The notes beneath the pieces were generated by a model, which worked only from the letters and a program-made list of their open reading frames with translations, searched no databases and had not been told where the DNA came from. From the NCBI RefSeq assembly GCF_004135675.1, contig NZ_QHLX01000007.1:83240-147239 (forward strand): DNA of 64,000 bases, read 5' to 3'. Positions 29,794 through 42,243 of the stretch are shown here, in pieces; positions within the stretch are counted from its first letter, which is position 1; the number at the start of each line of letters is the position of its first letter. Source of the stretch: Marinitoga lauensis (GTDB lineage: Bacteria; Thermotogota; Thermotogae; Petrotogales; Petrotogaceae). The translations under genes were made by a program, and so were the position numbers.

Positions 29794-30993
29794 ATGGCAA
29801 AAGAAAAGTTCGTCAGAAGTAAACCACATATGAACATTGGTACTATCGGACATATTGACCATGGTAAAACAACATTAACAGCAGCTATTACAAAATCATT
29901 AGCAATGAAAGGATACGCAGATTTCACACCATTCGAACAAATTGATAAAGCTCCAGAGGAAAAAGCTAGAGGTATTACAATTAATATTGCACACGTTGAA
30001 TACGAAACAGATAACAGACACTATGCACATATTGACTGTCCAGGTCACGCTGACTACATCAAAAACATGATCACTGGTGCAGCTCAAATGGATGGTGCTA
30101 TCTTAGTTGTTGCAGCAACAGATGGTGTTATGCCACAAACAAGAGAACACGTATTGTTATCAAGACAGGTTAACGTTCCAGCAATCGTTGTATTCATAAA
30201 TAAAACAGATATGGTTGATGATGAAGAAATTATCGAATTAGTTGAAATGGAAGTTAGAGAATTATTAAGTCAATACGAATTCCCAGGAGATGAAGTTCCT
30301 GTAATTAAAGGTTCAGCATTAAAAGCATTAGAAGCAGATTCTCAAGACGATCCATGGGTACAAAAAATATATGAATTAATGGATGCAGTAGATAGCTACT
30401 TCCCAGAACCACAAAGACCAGTAGATCAACCATTCTTAATGCCTGTTGAAGACGTATTCTCAATTACTGGTAGAGGTACAGTTGTTACAGGAAGAATTGA
30501 AAGAGGAGCTATTCACCCAGGCGATGAAGTAGAAATCGTTGGTATGACAGATGAAATCAGAAAAACAGTTGTAACTGGTGTAGAAATGTTCAGAAAATTA
30601 TTAGACGAAGGTATTGCTGGTGACAACGTTGGTTGTTTATTAAGAGGTATTGATAAAGATGAAGTGTGGAGAGGTCAGGTATTAGCAAAACCAGGATCAA
30701 TTACACCACACAAAAAATTCAAAGCTCAAATCTATGTATTGAAGAAAGAAGAAGGAGGAAGACATACTCCATTCAAAAAAGGTTACAGACCACAATTCTA
30801 CATTAGAACAGCTGATGTTACAGGAACATTGTTAGAATTTGATGGTGGAGCAGAAATGGTAATGCCAGGTGACAATATTGTAACAACAGTAGAATTAATT
30901 TACCCTGTAGCTTTAGAAAAGAACATGAGATTTGCTGTTCGTGAAGGTGGAAGAACAGTTGGTGCAGGTGTTGTTACAGAAATAGTAGAATAA
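29794..30993 (+). CDS. tuf: Elongation factor Tu
   Basis: A 399-residue EF-Tu that delivers aminoacyl-tRNA to the ribosome. G1 reads GHIDHGKTT (most bacteria have GHVDHGKTT), G3 DCPGHADY and G4 NKTD. Domains II and III are complete. Codon use looks more selective than in its neighbours, as expected for a very abundant protein. Start site AGAGGAGGG. It lies inside the cluster, between fusA and rpsJ. Confidence 0.97.
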   Translation: MAKEKFVRSKPHMNIGTIGHIDHGKTTLTAAITKSLAMKGYADFTPFEQIDKAPEEKARGITINIAHVEYETDNRHYAHIDCPGHADYIKNMITGAAQMDGAILVVAATDGVMPQTREHVLLSRQVNVPAIVVFINKTDMVDDEEIIELVEMEVRELLSQYEFPGDEVPVIKGSALKALEADSQDDPWVQKIYELMDAVDSYFPEPQRPVDQPFLMPVEDVFSITGRGTVVTGRIERGAIHPGDEVEIVGMTDEIRKTVVTGVEMFRKLLDEGIAGDNVGCLLRGIDKDEVWRGQVLAKPGSITPHKKFKAQIYVLKKEEGGRHTPFKKGYRPQFYIRTADVTGTLLEFDGGAEMVMPGDNIVTTVELIYPVALEKNMRFAVREGGRTVGAGVVTEIVE

Positions 30994-31003
30994 TAAAATC
31001 TTT

Positions 31004-31031
31004 TTGCAAAGTTTTTACTATAAAATATAAA
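31004..31031 (+). promoter_or_regulatory. Possible internal promoter before rpsJ
   Basis: TTGCAA at 31004-31009 and TATAAA at 31026-31031 have a 16-base spacer, in the gap between tuf and rpsJ. Transcription would begin at the hairpin that follows. Confidence 0.45.
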
Positions 31032-31035
31032 ATCG

Positions 31036-31053
31036 GGGAGCTTCCACGCTCCC
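31036..31053 (+). promoter_or_regulatory. Hairpin in the rpsJ leader
   Basis: GGGAGC and GCTCCC form a 6-bp stem with a 6-base loop. Only three T follow, so it is at best a weak terminator or processing site. It could set the level of S10-operon transcripts relative to tuf. Confidence 0.5.
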
Positions 31054-31081
31054 TTTGCTAAATGCTTAAAGGAGGGTTTAT

Positions 31082-31390
31082 ATGGCAAAAAAATTGATCA
31101 AAATAAGATTAAAATCTTATGATCATAGATTGTTAGATGAATCTGCTCAAAAGATTATTGATGCAGTAAAACAAAGTAATGCAAAGGTTTCAGGACCAAT
31201 CCCATTACCAACAGAAAAAACAATTTATACAGTAATTAGATCGCCACATAAATACAATTATTCAAGAGAACAATTTGAAAAAAGAGTACATAAAAGAGTC
31301 ATTTATATTTACGATGCAACTCAAGAAACAGTTACACAATTATTAAAGATACAATTACCATCAGGTGTATCAGTAGATATGAAAGCTTAA
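31082..31390 (+). CDS. rpsJ: Ribosomal protein S10
   Basis: A 102-residue S10, a small-subunit head protein that also takes part in NusB antitermination complexes in bacteria. It has [16 protein letters not shown] at residues 7-22 and the later [16 protein letters not shown]. Start site AAAGGAGGG. Its own leader holds a possible promoter and hairpin. Intact. Confidence 0.97.
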   Translation: MAKKLIKIRLKSYDHRLLDESAQKIIDAVKQSNAKVSGPIPLPTEKTIYTVIRSPHKYNYSREQFEKRVHKRVIYIYDATQETVTQLLKIQLPSGVSVDMKA

Positions 31391-31420
31391 TTTATGATCG
31401 GGCTCTGGAGGTGAATTAGC

Positions 31421-32017
31421 ATGAAGGGTATTTTAGGAAGAAAAGTAGGTATGACAAGAGTTTATAAAGATGGTAAAGCCATCCCGGTCACAGTTATCAA
31501 AGCTGGACCATGTGTTGTAGTACAAAAGAAAACAGAAGAAAAAGATGGTTACACAGCTATCCAAGTTGGTTTTGAAGAATTAAAAGAGCATAAAGTTAAC
31601 AAACCAAAACTTGGAATATTCAAAAAAGCTGGTGTAAAACCAATGAGAGTTTTAAAAGAATTCAAAGTTGAAGATGTAGATGCTTATGAAATTGGACAGA
31701 TCATTGATGTAACGGTATTCGAAGAAGGAGAAAAAGTAGATGTAACTGGGTGGTCAAAAGGTAGAGGTTACACAGGTGTTATGAAAAGATGGAATTTTGG
31801 TGGAGGAAGAAAAACGCACGGTTCTAAATTCCATAGAGCGTTAGGTTCAACAGGTAATCATACAGAACCAGCAAAAGTATTCAAAGGTAAAAAGATGTTT
31901 GGACAGTATGGAAATGAAAAAGTGACAGTATTAAACTCAGAAGTTGTGAAAATAGATAAAGAAAATAATCTTATAGCAGTTAAAGGTGGAGTTCCAGGTG
32001 CGAGGGTGGATTATTAA
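31421..32017 (+). CDS. rplC: Ribosomal protein L3
   Basis: A 198-residue L3 of the large subunit. It starts MKGILGRKVGMTRVY and carries the peptidyl-transferase-approaching loop with HGSKFHRALGSTGN. Start site GGAGGTG. The 59 bases between it and rplD hold only the rplD ribosome site. Intact. Confidence 0.97.
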   Translation: MKGILGRKVGMTRVYKDGKAIPVTVIKAGPCVVVQKKTEEKDGYTAIQVGFEELKEHKVNKPKLGIFKKAGVKPMRVLKEFKVEDVDAYEIGQIIDVTVFEEGEKVDVTGWSKGRGYTGVMKRWNFGGGRKTHGSKFHRALGSTGNHTEPAKVFKGKKMFGQYGNEKVTVLNSEVVKIDKENNLIAVKGGVPGARVDY

Positions 32018-32076
32018 TAATTAGAGAAGCAATAAAGAAGTAAGCCCGAAAATGAAGAACGAGGAGGTAAAAGAAA

Positions 32077-32754
32077 ATGGCTCAATTAGACCTTTATTCA
32101 GTTAAAGGTGAAAAAATTGGAACAATAGAAGTTAAAGATTCTATTTTTTCAATTGAACCAAATATGGACGTGTTATACAGATACGTTGATATGCAATTAA
32201 CAAACAGAAGAAGAGGAACTGCTTCGACAAAAACAAGAGCTGAAGTAAGAGGTGGAGGAAGAAAACCATGGTCTCAAAAACATACAGGTAGAGCAAGAGC
32301 AGGGTCAACAAGATCCCCTTTATGGAGACATGGAGGAGTTACATTTGGTCCAAAACCAAGAGATTGGTCAAAGAAATTAACAAAGAAAATGAAAAAATTG
32401 GCTTTAAAATCTGCATTAAGTGTAAGAGTAAAAGAAAATAATTTAGTGGTAATAGATGATTTGACTTTTGAAAACCCAAGAACAAAATCGATGAAAGAAG
32501 TTTTGAAAAATTTTGGATTTGAAAATACAAAGACTTTAATTGTATTACCTTGGAAAAAAGAAGAATATATAAACGTAAAATTATCAGCTAGAAATATTCC
32601 TGGAGTAAAGGTTATTATTGCAGATAATCCAAATCAGGGAAAAGATAATAAAAAGGTTAATATTGACGGTTTAAATGTATTCGATTTAATAAATAATGAA
32701 AAAGTTGTACTTACAAAGGATACAGTAGCTAAAATCGAGGAGGTGCTCGGCTAA
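32077..32754 (+). CDS. rplD: Ribosomal protein L4
   Basis: A 225-residue L4 that lines the exit tunnel. The tunnel loop is seen as [20 protein letters not shown] followed by PLWRHGG. In some bacteria L4 also represses the S10 operon; no such site can be claimed here. It overlaps rplW by one base. Intact. Confidence 0.96.
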   Translation: MAQLDLYSVKGEKIGTIEVKDSIFSIEPNMDVLYRYVDMQLTNRRRGTASTKTRAEVRGGGRKPWSQKHTGRARAGSTRSPLWRHGGVTFGPKPRDWSKKLTKKMKKLALKSALSVRVKENNLVVIDDLTFENPRTKSMKEVLKNFGFENTKTLIVLPWKKEEYINVKLSARNIPGVKVIIADNPNQGKDNKKVNIDGLNVFDLINNEKVVLTKDTVAKIEEVLG

Positions 32755-33053
32755 TGGATAAAAAACAATTTAATTATGACATAATTATAAGGCCGGTCCT
32801 CACAGAAAAAACATACATGCTAATGGGTGAAAATAAATACACTTTTGAAGTAGCAAAAGATGCAACAAAACCAGAAATAAAGAAAGCTGTTGAGGATATA
32901 TTTAATGTAAAAGTAGAAAAGGTATACGTGATGAATGTAAAGCCAAAGCCAAAAAGATTAGGAAGATTTGAAGGAAAAACAAGGGTTTGGAAAAAAGCAA
33001 TAGTAAAATTAGCTGAAGGATACGTTATAAAAGAGCTTCAAGGTAATTTATAA
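32754..33053 (+). CDS. rplW: Ribosomal protein L23
   Basis: A 99-residue L23 at the tunnel exit, a docking site for trigger factor and SRP. It has IIRPVLTEKTYMLM near residue 11 and the loop VNVKPKPKRLGRFEGK-like segment near residue 62. The start codon overlaps the rplD stop, with GGAGGTG upstream. Intact. Confidence 0.96.
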   Translation: MDKKQFNYDIIIRPVLTEKTYMLMGENKYTFEVAKDATKPEIKKAVEDIFNVKVEKVYVMNVKPKPKRLGRFEGKTRVWKKAIVKLAEGYVIKELQGNL

Positions 33054-33069
33054 GGAGAGGTGAGTTAGA

Positions 33070-33893
33070 ATGGGTCTCAAAAATTTAAACCAACAACTCC
33101 TTCAAGGAGATTTATGATAATCACTGATTTTTCAGAAATTACAAAGTCCGCCCCGGAAAAATCTTTAATACAACCTCTCAAAAAATCAGGTGGTAGGAAC
33201 TCATATGGTAGAGTTACTATGAGACATAGAGGTGGTGGACATAAGAGAAGATACAGAATTATTGATTTTAAAAGAGAAAAATTTGGAATTCCATCAAAAG
33301 TAGTATCTATTGAATATGATCCAAATAGAAGTGCAAGAATTGCATTATTGGTATATGCAGATGGTGAAAAAAGATATATTTTAGCTCCAAAAGGAATAAA
33401 AGTTGGAGAAGAAATTATTTCAGGTCCAAATGCAGAAATAAAACCAGGTAATGCATTACCATTAGAAAATATTCCAGTAGGTACAATTATTCATAATATA
33501 GAATTCGAACCTGGAAAAGGTGCTAAAATTGCTAGATCAGCAGGAACATATGCACAATTAATGGCAAAAGAAGGAAATTATGCATTATTAAGAATGCCAT
33601 CAAGCGAATTGAGAAGAGTTCATGTAAAGTGTATGGCTACAATAGGAATGGTAGGAAATGAAGATCATATAAATGAAGTATTCGGTAAAGCAGGTAGAAC
33701 AAGATGGTTAGGTAAAAAGCCACATGTAAGAGGTATGGCTATGAACCCAGTTGATCACCCAATGGGTGGTGGTGAAGGTGCAAGTAAAGGACATATTCCA
33801 AGAAGTCCATGGGGAACACCTGCAAAAGGATATAAAACAAGACGTGGTAAAAGAAAATCAGATAAATTTATAGTAAGAAGAAGAAAAAAGTAA
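33070..33893 (+). CDS. rplB: Ribosomal protein L2 (one frameshift)
   Basis: L2 is essential for subunit joining and peptidyl transfer. The true start is ATG 33070 after GAGAGGTGAG. As read, the frame breaks at once at A5 33079-33083; one more A gives [12 protein letters not shown] and then the rest in one frame, 274 residues. The conserved [13 protein letters not shown] with its key His is intact. A broken L2 would be lethal, so this is strong evidence of a sequence error. Confidence 0.95.
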
Positions 33894-33909
33894 CCTAGGG
33901 GTGCTGTTA

Positions 33910-34194
33910 GTGAGTAGATCATTAAAGAAAGGGCCTTATGTACACCCAAGTCTGTTGAAAAAGGTAAGAGAATTAAATGAAAAAGGTGAAAAAAAGGTAA
34001 TAAAAACCTGGAGTAGAGCTTCTATGATTTTACCTGAAATGATTGGACATACAATTGCTGTACATAATGGTATGAAACATATACCTGTTTATATAACAGA
34101 ACACATGATTGGGCATAGATTAGGTGAGTTTGCACCAACAAGAAGATTTGGTGGTCATGCTGACAAGAAGGCTAAAAAAGGTAAGGTGAAATGA
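33910..34194 (+). CDS. rpsS: Ribosomal protein S19
   Basis: A 94-residue S19 of the small-subunit head. I chose the GTG at 33910 because it gives the normal [12 protein letters not shown] start and sits about 7 bases after AGGGGTG. A frame extension to 33901 adds three residues over that site. It ends [20 protein letters not shown]. Its stop overlaps the rplV ribosome site. Confidence 0.95.
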   Translation: MSRSLKKGPYVHPSLLKKVRELNEKGEKKVIKTWSRASMILPEMIGHTIAVHNGMKHIPVYITEHMIGHRLGEFAPTRRFGGHADKKAKKGKVK

Positions 34195-34208
34195 GGAGGG
34201 ACGTAACT

Positions 34209-34661
34209 ATGGCTGTATCAAGAGTTCAAGATGGTAAAAGATTGAAAAGATCAGTTTTTCATAAATTAAGAAAAGAAGCTGAAGCAGCACAGCCAAAAAT
34301 TGAAGCAAAAGCTACAGCAAAATACTTAAGAATTTCCCCTAAAAAAGCAAGATCAGTTGTTAATGCAATTAGAGGAAAAAATGTTGATGAAGCTTTACAG
34401 ATATTAATGTTTAGCCCTAAAAAAGCTGCAAGATTAACATATAAAATTTTGGTATCTGCAATTGCGAATGCTGAAAATAATTTTGGTTTAAATGCTGATG
34501 ATTTATACGTTGCTGAAGTATATGTAAATGACGGTCCAAGAATGAAGAGATTGTGGCCAAGAGGAAGAGGAAGAGCTGATATTTTACAAAAAAGATTGGC
34601 ACATATTACTGTTGTAGTTAGAGACAGAGAAAAAGAAAAAGAGTTAAAATCTCAGAAGTGA
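34209..34661 (+). CDS. rplV: Ribosomal protein L22
   Basis: A 150-residue L22 from ATG 34209, with GAGGAGGG 9 bases upstream. It has a short N-terminal extension before the usual core ([18 protein letters not shown]). The tunnel beta-hairpin [16 protein letters not shown] is present. In-frame starts at 34191 overlap the ribosome site and are unlikely. Intact. Confidence 0.95.
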   Translation: MAVSRVQDGKRLKRSVFHKLRKEAEAAQPKIEAKATAKYLRISPKKARSVVNAIRGKNVDEALQILMFSPKKAARLTYKILVSAIANAENNFGLNADDLYVAEVYVNDGPRMKRLWPRGRGRADILQKRLAHITVVVRDREKEKELKSQK

Positions 34662-34673
34662 GGTGGAATGTCC

Positions 34674-35306
34674 GTGGGTCAAAAAGTACATCCATATGGA
34701 TTTAGGTTAGGAATATCAAAACCATGGAAAGCTAATTGGTTTAGTGAAGATAATTATGCAGAATTTCTAAAAGAAGATTTAAAAATAAGAGATTATATAA
34801 AGAATAAATACTATGAAGCAGGAATTGGAGATATTTTAATTGAAAGACCATCTTCAACACAAATAAATATTACAATAAAAGCAGTAAGAGTTGGAATAAT
34901 CATCGGAAGAAAAGGTGTAGAAATTCAAGGATTAAAGAAAGAAATTGAAAAAATGGTTAATGATAGGAATGTAAGAATAAATATTGATGAAATTAGAAAC
35001 CCTCAAGTAAATGCATTGTTAATTGCTGAAAATATTTCAGCACAAATATTAAAAAGAGCTTCTTATAAAAGAGCTATGAAAAGAGCTATATCAGCTGCTT
35101 TAAAGAAGGGTGCAAAAGGAATTAAAATTATGGTTTCTGGAAGACTTAACGGTGCTGAAATTGCTAGAACTGAATGGTATATGGAAGGAAGATTACCTTT
35201 ACAAACCTTAAGATCAGATATTGATTATGGAACTGCTGAAGCACAAACATTGTCTGGAACAATCGGAATCAAAGTATGGGTTTATAAAGGCGACACTCAG
35301 TTATGA
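34674..35306 (+). CDS. rpsC: Ribosomal protein S3
   Basis: A 210-residue S3 from the mRNA entry site. The GTG at 34674 gives the standard [12 protein letters not shown] start and lies 7 bases after GAGGTGG; the ATG at 34668 would be almost on top of that site. The KH domain motif [15 protein letters not shown] is present near residue 80. Intact. Confidence 0.95.
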   Translation: MGQKVHPYGFRLGISKPWKANWFSEDNYAEFLKEDLKIRDYIKNKYYEAGIGDILIERPSSTQINITIKAVRVGIIIGRKGVEIQGLKKEIEKMVNDRNVRINIDEIRNPQVNALLIAENISAQILKRASYKRAMKRAISAALKKGAKGIKIMVSGRLNGAEIARTEWYMEGRLPLQTLRSDIDYGTAEAQTLSGTIGIKVWVYKGDTQL

Positions 35307-35328
35307 ACTAAAGGAGGGCGTGATGTAA

Positions 35329-35756
35329 ATGTTAATGCCAAAAAGATATAAATATAGAAAGATACAAAGAGGTAAAATGAAGGGTAATGCCAAAGGTGGA
35401 ACATTAGTTGACTTTGGCGAATGGGGTTTAAAAGCTCTTGAGCCAGCTTTAATAACTTCACAACAAATTGAAGCATGTAGGTTAGCAATGGTTAGAACAT
35501 TAAAAAGAAATGGTAAAATCTGGATAAAAATATTCCCTGACAAACCAATAACTTCAAAAGGAATCGGAACAAGAATGGGTAAAGGTAAAGGTGATGTAGA
35601 AGGATGGACAGCAGTAGTAAAACCAGGAAAAGTATTATTTGAAATTGCTGGAACTTCCGAAGAATTAGCAAAAGAAGCATTAGAATACGCAGCAACTAAA
35701 TTACCTATCAAAACAAAAATAGTACCCAGGTACCACATAAGGGGGAAGCAAAATGA
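35329..35756 (+). CDS. rplP: Ribosomal protein L16 (likely 3-prime frameshift)
   Basis: L16 contacts the A-site tRNA. It starts [11 protein letters not shown], a standard L16 start, and ends in the family's [12 protein letters not shown] region. As read, the frame runs on to 35793 inside rpmC with an unlikely tail. Adding one G to the run 35741-35745 gives RGEAK and a stop at 35754-35756, making the usual ATGA overlap with rpmC and 142 residues. I prefer the short form. Confidence 0.93.
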
Positions 35757-35959
35757 AGAAACAAGTAGCAGAATTAATCAACTTAACAGATGATGAATTA
35801 AAAGCAAAATTAGAAGAGTCCAAGAAAAAATTATTTGAAATGAGATTTCAACATGAATTAGGTCAAATAAAAAATACTGCTTCCATAAAGATGGTAAGAA
35901 GAGACATAGCTAGAATAAAAACAATTCTCAGACAAAGGGAATTGGGTATAAGGAGGTAA
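35753..35959 (+). CDS. rpmC: Ribosomal protein L29
   Basis: A 68-residue helical L29 near the tunnel exit, with [23 protein letters not shown] in the middle; the RFQ and IARIKTIL parts are characteristic. GGGGGAAG upstream serves as ribosome site. The start overlaps the repaired rplP stop. Intact. Confidence 0.95.
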   Translation: MKKQVAELINLTDDELKAKLEESKKKLFEMRFQHELGQIKNTASIKMVRRDIARIKTILRQRELGIRR

Positions 35960-35965
35960 TGAGTA

Positions 35966-36267
35966 ATGCCTAAAAAAACATTAATAGGCGAAGTTGTTAG
36001 CGACAAAATGGACAAAACTGTTGTTGTCAAGGTTGAAAGAAAAATAAAACATCCTATATATAAAAAATTCGTTAAAAAGTCAAAAAAATTCCATGCTCAT
36101 GATGAAAATAATGAATGTGGTTTGGGAGATATTGTAGAAATCGAAGAAACAAAACCATATTCAAAAACAAAAACATGGAAGGTTATAAGGATTGTTGAAA
36201 AGAATATTTTTGCGGAAAAAAATAATGAAACACCCGAAACAGTGGAAGAAGTTGGGGTGACGCATAA
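35966..36267 (+). CDS. rpsQ: Ribosomal protein S17 (likely 3-prime frameshift)
   Basis: S17 with the core [21 protein letters not shown] and [17 protein letters not shown]. It carries an acidic C-terminal extension. As read, it runs on to 36304 inside rplN. One more G in the run 36254-36257 gives a GGDA end and a TAATG overlap with the rplN start, making 100 residues. The core is certain, the exact end is not. Confidence 0.92.
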
Positions 36268-36634
36268 TGATCCAGGCCGAAAGTTACTTAAGAGCAGCAG
36301 ATAATTCAGGAGCAAAAGTTTTAAGAGTAATAAGAGTTTTAGGCGGATTTCACAAATCAGTAGGTACAATAGGAGATGTAGTAGTTTGTTCTGTTAGGGA
36401 AGCAATTCCACACACAGATATAAAAAAAGGTCAAGTAGTAAAAGCTGTAGTTGTAAGAACAAAAAAGAAATAAGAAGAAAAGATGGTTCTCACATAAGAT
36501 TTGATGAAAATGCAGCGGTTTTAATTGATAAAAACAATATGCCTGTTGGTACACGTGTGTTTGGACCAATTGCTAGAGAAGTAAGAGAAGCCGGTTATAC
36601 AAAAATAGCATCTCTTGCACAAGAAGTATGGTGA
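36267..36634 (+). CDS. rplN: Ribosomal protein L14 (one frameshift)
   Basis: L14 sits at the subunit interface. The first part ([17 protein letters not shown]) is standard. The frame breaks at A6 36461-36466; one more A continues it through [15 protein letters not shown] and [12 protein letters not shown] to EVW at 36634. This gives 122 residues, exactly the usual length. L14 is essential, so the break is best read as an error. Confidence 0.95.
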
Positions 36635-36643
36635 GGTGAGAGC

Positions 36644-36961
36644 ATGAAAGTAAAAAAGGGTGATTTAGTTAAAGTAATTTCTGGTAAAGATAAAGGTAAA
36701 GAAGGTAGAGTTTTAAGAGTAATTCCTAAATTAAATAAAGTCATCGTTGAGAATGTAAATATAGTAAAAAAGCATCAAAGACCAACTCAACAATTAAGAG
36801 AAGGTGGAATTATTGAACAACCTTCACCAATTCATGCAAGTAAAGTTATGGTTGTTTGTCCAAGTTGTGGCAAGCCAACAAGAGTTGGATACAGATTCTT
36901 AGAAGAAGGTAGAAAAGTAAGAATTTGTAGAAAATGTAACGAAATTATAGATAAGGTTTAA
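36644..36961 (+). CDS. rplX: Ribosomal protein L24
   Basis: A 105-residue L24, an early assembly protein. The KOW motif is [17 protein letters not shown]. The C-terminal part has two Cys pairs ([13 protein letters not shown] and CRKCNEI) of zinc-ribbon type. Start site GGTGAG. Intact. Confidence 0.95.
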   Translation: MKVKKGDLVKVISGKDKGKEGRVLRVIPKLNKVIVENVNIVKKHQRPTQQLREGGIIEQPSPIHASKVMVVCPSCGKPTRVGYRFLEEGRKVRICRKCNEIIDKV

Positions 36962-36978
36962 TGAGGGAGGAATAGATT

Positions 36979-37533
36979 ATGAGATATGAATACATTCCAT
37001 TAAAAGAAGAGTATGAAAAAGAAGTAGTTCCAGCCCTCATGAAAGAATTTGGATATAAAAACATTCATGAAGTTCCAAAAATCGTTAAAATAGTTGTAAA
37101 TATGGGTATTGGCGAGGGCGCTAGGAATGCTGACGTTGTTGAAAAACACGCTCAAGAATTGTCTTTAATTACAGGTCAAAAGGCTGTAGTTACAAGAGCA
37201 AAAAAGAGTGTTGCTAACTTCAAATTAAGAGAAGGTATGCCTATTGGTGCAAAAGTTACATTGAGAAATGTAAAAATGTATAATTTCTTATTTAAATTAA
37301 TAAATATAATTTTTCCAAAATTAAGAGACTTTAGAGGTATGAATCCTAATAGTTTTGATGGAAGAGGAAATTATACATTTGGTTTAACAGAACAATTAGT
37401 ATTTCCAGAATTAAAACCTGATCAAGTAAAAAGAGTTCAGGGTATGGATATTACTATCGTAACTACTGCAAAGACAGATGAGGAAGCAAGAAAACTCCTT
37501 CAATTAATGGGCTTCCCTTTCAAGAGAGATTAA
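36979..37533 (+). CDS. rplE: Ribosomal protein L5
   Basis: A 184-residue L5 that binds 5S rRNA and the P-site tRNA. It has [19 protein letters not shown] near residue 38 and the later [17 protein letters not shown]. Start site GGGAGGA. Intact. Confidence 0.96.
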   Translation: MRYEYIPLKEEYEKEVVPALMKEFGYKNIHEVPKIVKIVVNMGIGEGARNADVVEKHAQELSLITGQKAVVTRAKKSVANFKLREGMPIGAKVTLRNVKMYNFLFKLINIIFPKLRDFRGMNPNSFDGRGNYTFGLTEQLVFPELKPDQVKRVQGMDITIVTTAKTDEEARKLLQLMGFPFKRD

Positions 37534-37547
37534 GGAGGAGGTAAATA

Positions 37548-37733
37548 ATGGCAAAGAAATCAATGGTTGCTAGGTGGAGAAAACCTAAAAAATATAAAAC
37601 AAGAGAATATTCAAGATGTATAGTTTGTGGAAGACCTAGAGCTGTATATAGAGAATTTGGTTTATGTAGAGTATGTTTCAGGAAATTAGCCTTGGAAGGA
37701 AAATTACCAGGCGTTAAAAAGGCAAGTTGGTAA
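37548..37733 (+). CDS. rpsN: Ribosomal protein S14, zinc-binding type
   Basis: A 61-residue S14 of the C+ (type Z) form with two Cys pairs, [20 protein letters not shown], that hold zinc. The length and RGLCR-like core match the short form. Start site AAGGAGGAGG. Intact. Confidence 0.96.
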   Translation: MAKKSMVARWRKPKKYKTREYSRCIVCGRPRAVYREFGLCRVCFRKLALEGKLPGVKKASW

Positions 37734-37746
37734 GGAGGGAATCTTA

Positions 37747-38151
37747 ATGTGGAGTGATCCCGTAGCAGATATGCTTACAAGAATAAGAAATGCAAATCTT
37801 GTTATGAAAGAAAGTGTAGAAATTCCAGCATCAAACTTAAAAAGAAATATAGCTGAAATATTAAAAAGAGAAGGTTACATTAAAGATTATAAATTTATTG
37901 AAGATGGAAAACAAGGAATATTAAAAATTCAATTAAAATATAAAGGTGACAGAAAAAATAAACAACACGTTATACACAGCATCATCAGGGTTTCAAAACC
38001 TGGTAGAAGAATATATGTTTCTAAAGATAAAATTCCAGTAGTAAAAGGTGGAATGGGTATATCAATAATTTCAACTTCAAAAGGTGTTCTTACCGACAAA
38101 GAAGCAAGAGAACTTGGAGTCGGTGGAGAATTAATTTGTTACGTTTGGTAG
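37747..38151 (+). CDS. rpsH: Ribosomal protein S8
   Basis: A 134-residue S8, a central-domain 16S rRNA binder that represses the spc operon in E. coli. It starts [16 protein letters not shown] and ends with [20 protein letters not shown]. Start site AAGGAGGG. Intact. No S8 target site in rplE can be claimed by eye. Confidence 0.96.
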   Translation: MWSDPVADMLTRIRNANLVMKESVEIPASNLKRNIAEILKREGYIKDYKFIEDGKQGILKIQLKYKGDRKNKQHVIHSIIRVSKPGRRIYVSKDKIPVVKGGMGISIISTSKGVLTDKEARELGVGGELICYVW

Positions 38152-38165
38152 GAGGTGCTGAATAA

Positions 38166-38720
38166 ATGTCACGTATATCAAAAAATCCAATAGATATACC
38201 AAATGGAGTAGAAGTGACAATTAACGATAATTTAATTAAAGTTAAAGGTCCAAAAGGAGAATTAACTCAAGAATATTTACCATATGTTAAATTTGTAATT
38301 GAAGATAATAAAATAAAAGTTGAAGGAAACGAAACTTCGATGAAGAGAAAAAGTGATGCAAAAAGAATAAATATGTTTCAAGGAACTTATGCATCATTGT
38401 TAAAAAATATGATTAAAGGCGTAACAGAAGGTTTTTCTAAAGAATTAGAAATAATAGGTATTGGTTATAGAGCGGCAATGCAAGGTTCTAAATTAGTATT
38501 ACAATTAGGATATTCTCACCCAATTGAATACCTTCCACCTGAAGGAATAACAATTGAAGTACCAGCACCAAACAAAGTAATAGTTAAAGGAATTGATAAA
38601 TATTTAGTTGGTGAAGTTGCTGCAAAGATTAAGAGATTTAGAAAACCAAATGTATATTCAGGAAAAGGTATCAAATATGTTGGTGAGGTAATTATCAGAA
38701 AACAAGGTAAGAAAGTTTAA
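38166..38720 (+). CDS. rplF: Ribosomal protein L6
   Basis: A 184-residue L6 of two similar domains near the elongation-factor binding site. The C-terminal signature [12 protein letters not shown] is seen as [16 protein letters not shown]. Start site TAGGAGGTG. Intact. Confidence 0.96.
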   Translation: MSRISKNPIDIPNGVEVTINDNLIKVKGPKGELTQEYLPYVKFVIEDNKIKVEGNETSMKRKSDAKRINMFQGTYASLLKNMIKGVTEGFSKELEIIGIGYRAAMQGSKLVLQLGYSHPIEYLPPEGITIEVPAPNKVIVKGIDKYLVGEVAAKIKRFRKPNVYSGKGIKYVGEVIIRKQGKKV

Positions 38721-38734
38721 GGGAGGCTGACCAG

Positions 38735-39097
38735 ATGATTAAACCCATCCAAAAGAAAAAATTAAGAAGAAAAAGACATTTAAGGGTTAGAAGAAAAGTT
38801 TTTGGAACTCCTGAAAGACCAAGAATGGCAGTTTTCAAGAGCAATAAACATATATACGTTCAAATTATAGATGACACAAAAGGTCATACAATAGCAGCTG
38901 CTTCTACTGTAGATAAAGATTTCAAATTAGAAAAAACATGGAATATTGAAGCTGCTAAAGAAGTTGGAAAATTAATTGCTAAAAAAGCTTTAGAAAAAGG
39001 AGTATCAAAAGTATCATTTGATAGAGGCGGCTTCAAATATCATGGAAAGATAAAAGCATTAGCTGATGCTGCACGTGAAGCAGGTCTTGACTTTTAA
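38735..39097 (+). CDS. rplR: Ribosomal protein L18
   Basis: A 120-residue L18 that binds 5S rRNA. It has the basic N-terminus with [20 protein letters not shown] and the end [21 protein letters not shown]. Start site GGGAGGCTG. Intact. Confidence 0.96.
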   Translation: MIKPIQKKKLRRKRHLRVRRKVFGTPERPRMAVFKSNKHIYVQIIDDTKGHTIAAASTVDKDFKLEKTWNIEAAKEVGKLIAKKALEKGVSKVSFDRGGFKYHGKIKALADAAREAGLDF

Positions 39098-39114
39098 GGA
39101 GGTGTAGACAGGAA

Positions 39115-39648
39115 ATGGCCTTAGATAAAAATTTAATGGCTTCAGCAGCTGCTGAAGAGTTTGAAGAAAGAATAATAGAAATTAGGAGAGTTACAAAGGT
39201 TACTACAGGTGGAAAAAATATCTCATTTAGGGTTGTAGCTGTAGTAGGAAATAGAAATGGAAAAGTTGGAGTAGGAAGTGGAAATGCAAGAGAAGTCCCA
39301 CAAGCAATTAGAAAAGCAATACAAAATGCAAAGAAAAATATGATAGAAGTTCCTGTAAAAAATGGAACTATTCCTCATGAAGTACTTGGAAGACAGGATG
39401 CTTCAAAAGTTCTTTTAAAACCAGCAGGACCAGGTACTGGTATTATAGCTTCTGCAGCAGTTCGTGCTGTTGTTGAGTTAGCAGGAGTTCATAATATCCT
39501 TTCAAAAGCTTTAGGTTCAACAACAGCAATTAACTTATCTAAAGCTACTTTGAATGGATTAAAAGAATTAAAATCACCAAAAGAATATGCAGAACTCAGA
39601 GACTTGAGTGTTACAAAGGTATTCCAAGGTGCCCATAAGGAGGGATAA
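39115..39648 (+). CDS. rpsE: Ribosomal protein S5
   Basis: A 177-residue S5, involved in mRNA unwinding and fidelity. The double-stranded RNA-binding-like part has [18 protein letters not shown], and the later [19 protein letters not shown] is typical. Start site AAGGAGGTG. Intact. Confidence 0.96.
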   Translation: MALDKNLMASAAAEEFEERIIEIRRVTKVTTGGKNISFRVVAVVGNRNGKVGVGSGNAREVPQAIRKAIQNAKKNMIEVPVKNGTIPHEVLGRQDASKVLLKPAGPGTGIIASAAVRAVVELAGVHNILSKALGSTTAINLSKATLNGLKELKSPKEYAELRDLSVTKVFQGAHKEG

Positions 39649-39653
39649 GAGAA

Positions 39654-39839
39654 ATGGCTAAATTAAAAATAAAACTTATAAGAGGAAGAGCGGGAAAAAA
39701 TTATAGACAACTCGCCACCTTAGATGCCTTAGGGTTAAGAAAGCCAAATCAAGAAGTAATAAAAGAAGATAGACCAGAAATAAGAGGTATGATAACAAAA
39801 GTACAACATCTCGTGAAGGTTGAAGAAATTGAAGAATGA
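39654..39839 (+). CDS. rpmD: Ribosomal protein L30
   Basis: A 61-residue L30. It shows [24 protein letters not shown] followed by [13 protein letters not shown]. It starts 5 bases after rpsE with a GGAGGGAT site in the rpsE end. Intact. Confidence 0.95.
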   Translation: MAKLKIKLIRGRAGKNYRQLATLDALGLRKPNQEVIKEDRPEIRGMITKVQHLVKVEEIEE

Positions 39840-39851
39840 GGGGTAGCAAAT

Positions 39852-40306
39852 ATGTCTCTTAAAATATCAGACTTAAAACCCGCCGAAGGATCAAGAAAAG
39901 TTGCTAAGAGAACCGGAAGAGGTTGGAGCTCAGGGTTAGGAAAAACAGGTGGAAAAGGTCATAAAGGTCAAAAGTCAAGAGGTAAAGGAAAAGTAAGACC
40001 AAGCTTTGAAGGTGGTCAAACACCTTTGTTTAGAAGAATACCAAAATATGGATTCACAAATGCTCCATTTAAGAAAGTTTATGCAGAAGTAAATATTTCT
40101 GTATTAGAAAGTAAATTTGAAGCAAATGAAGAAGTGACACCAGAAAAATTATTAGAGAAGAAAATAATTAAGAAAATAAAAGACGGTGTTAAAGTATTAG
40201 GAAATGGTGAATTAACAAAACCATTAAAAGTTAAAGCACATGCATTTAGTAAAAAAGCACAAGAAAAAATCGAATCAGCCGGCGGAAGTGTCGAGGTGAT
40301 TCAGTA

Positions 40307-40307
<1 letters not shown>
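39852..40307 (+). CDS. rplO: Ribosomal protein L15
   Basis: A 151-residue L15. The glycine- and basic-rich N-terminal part ([21 protein letters not shown]) reaches into the ribosome. [17 protein letters not shown] follows. It ends in an ATG overlap with secY. Intact. Confidence 0.96.
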
Positions 40308-42239
<1,932 letters not shown>

Positions 42240-42243
<4 letters not shown>

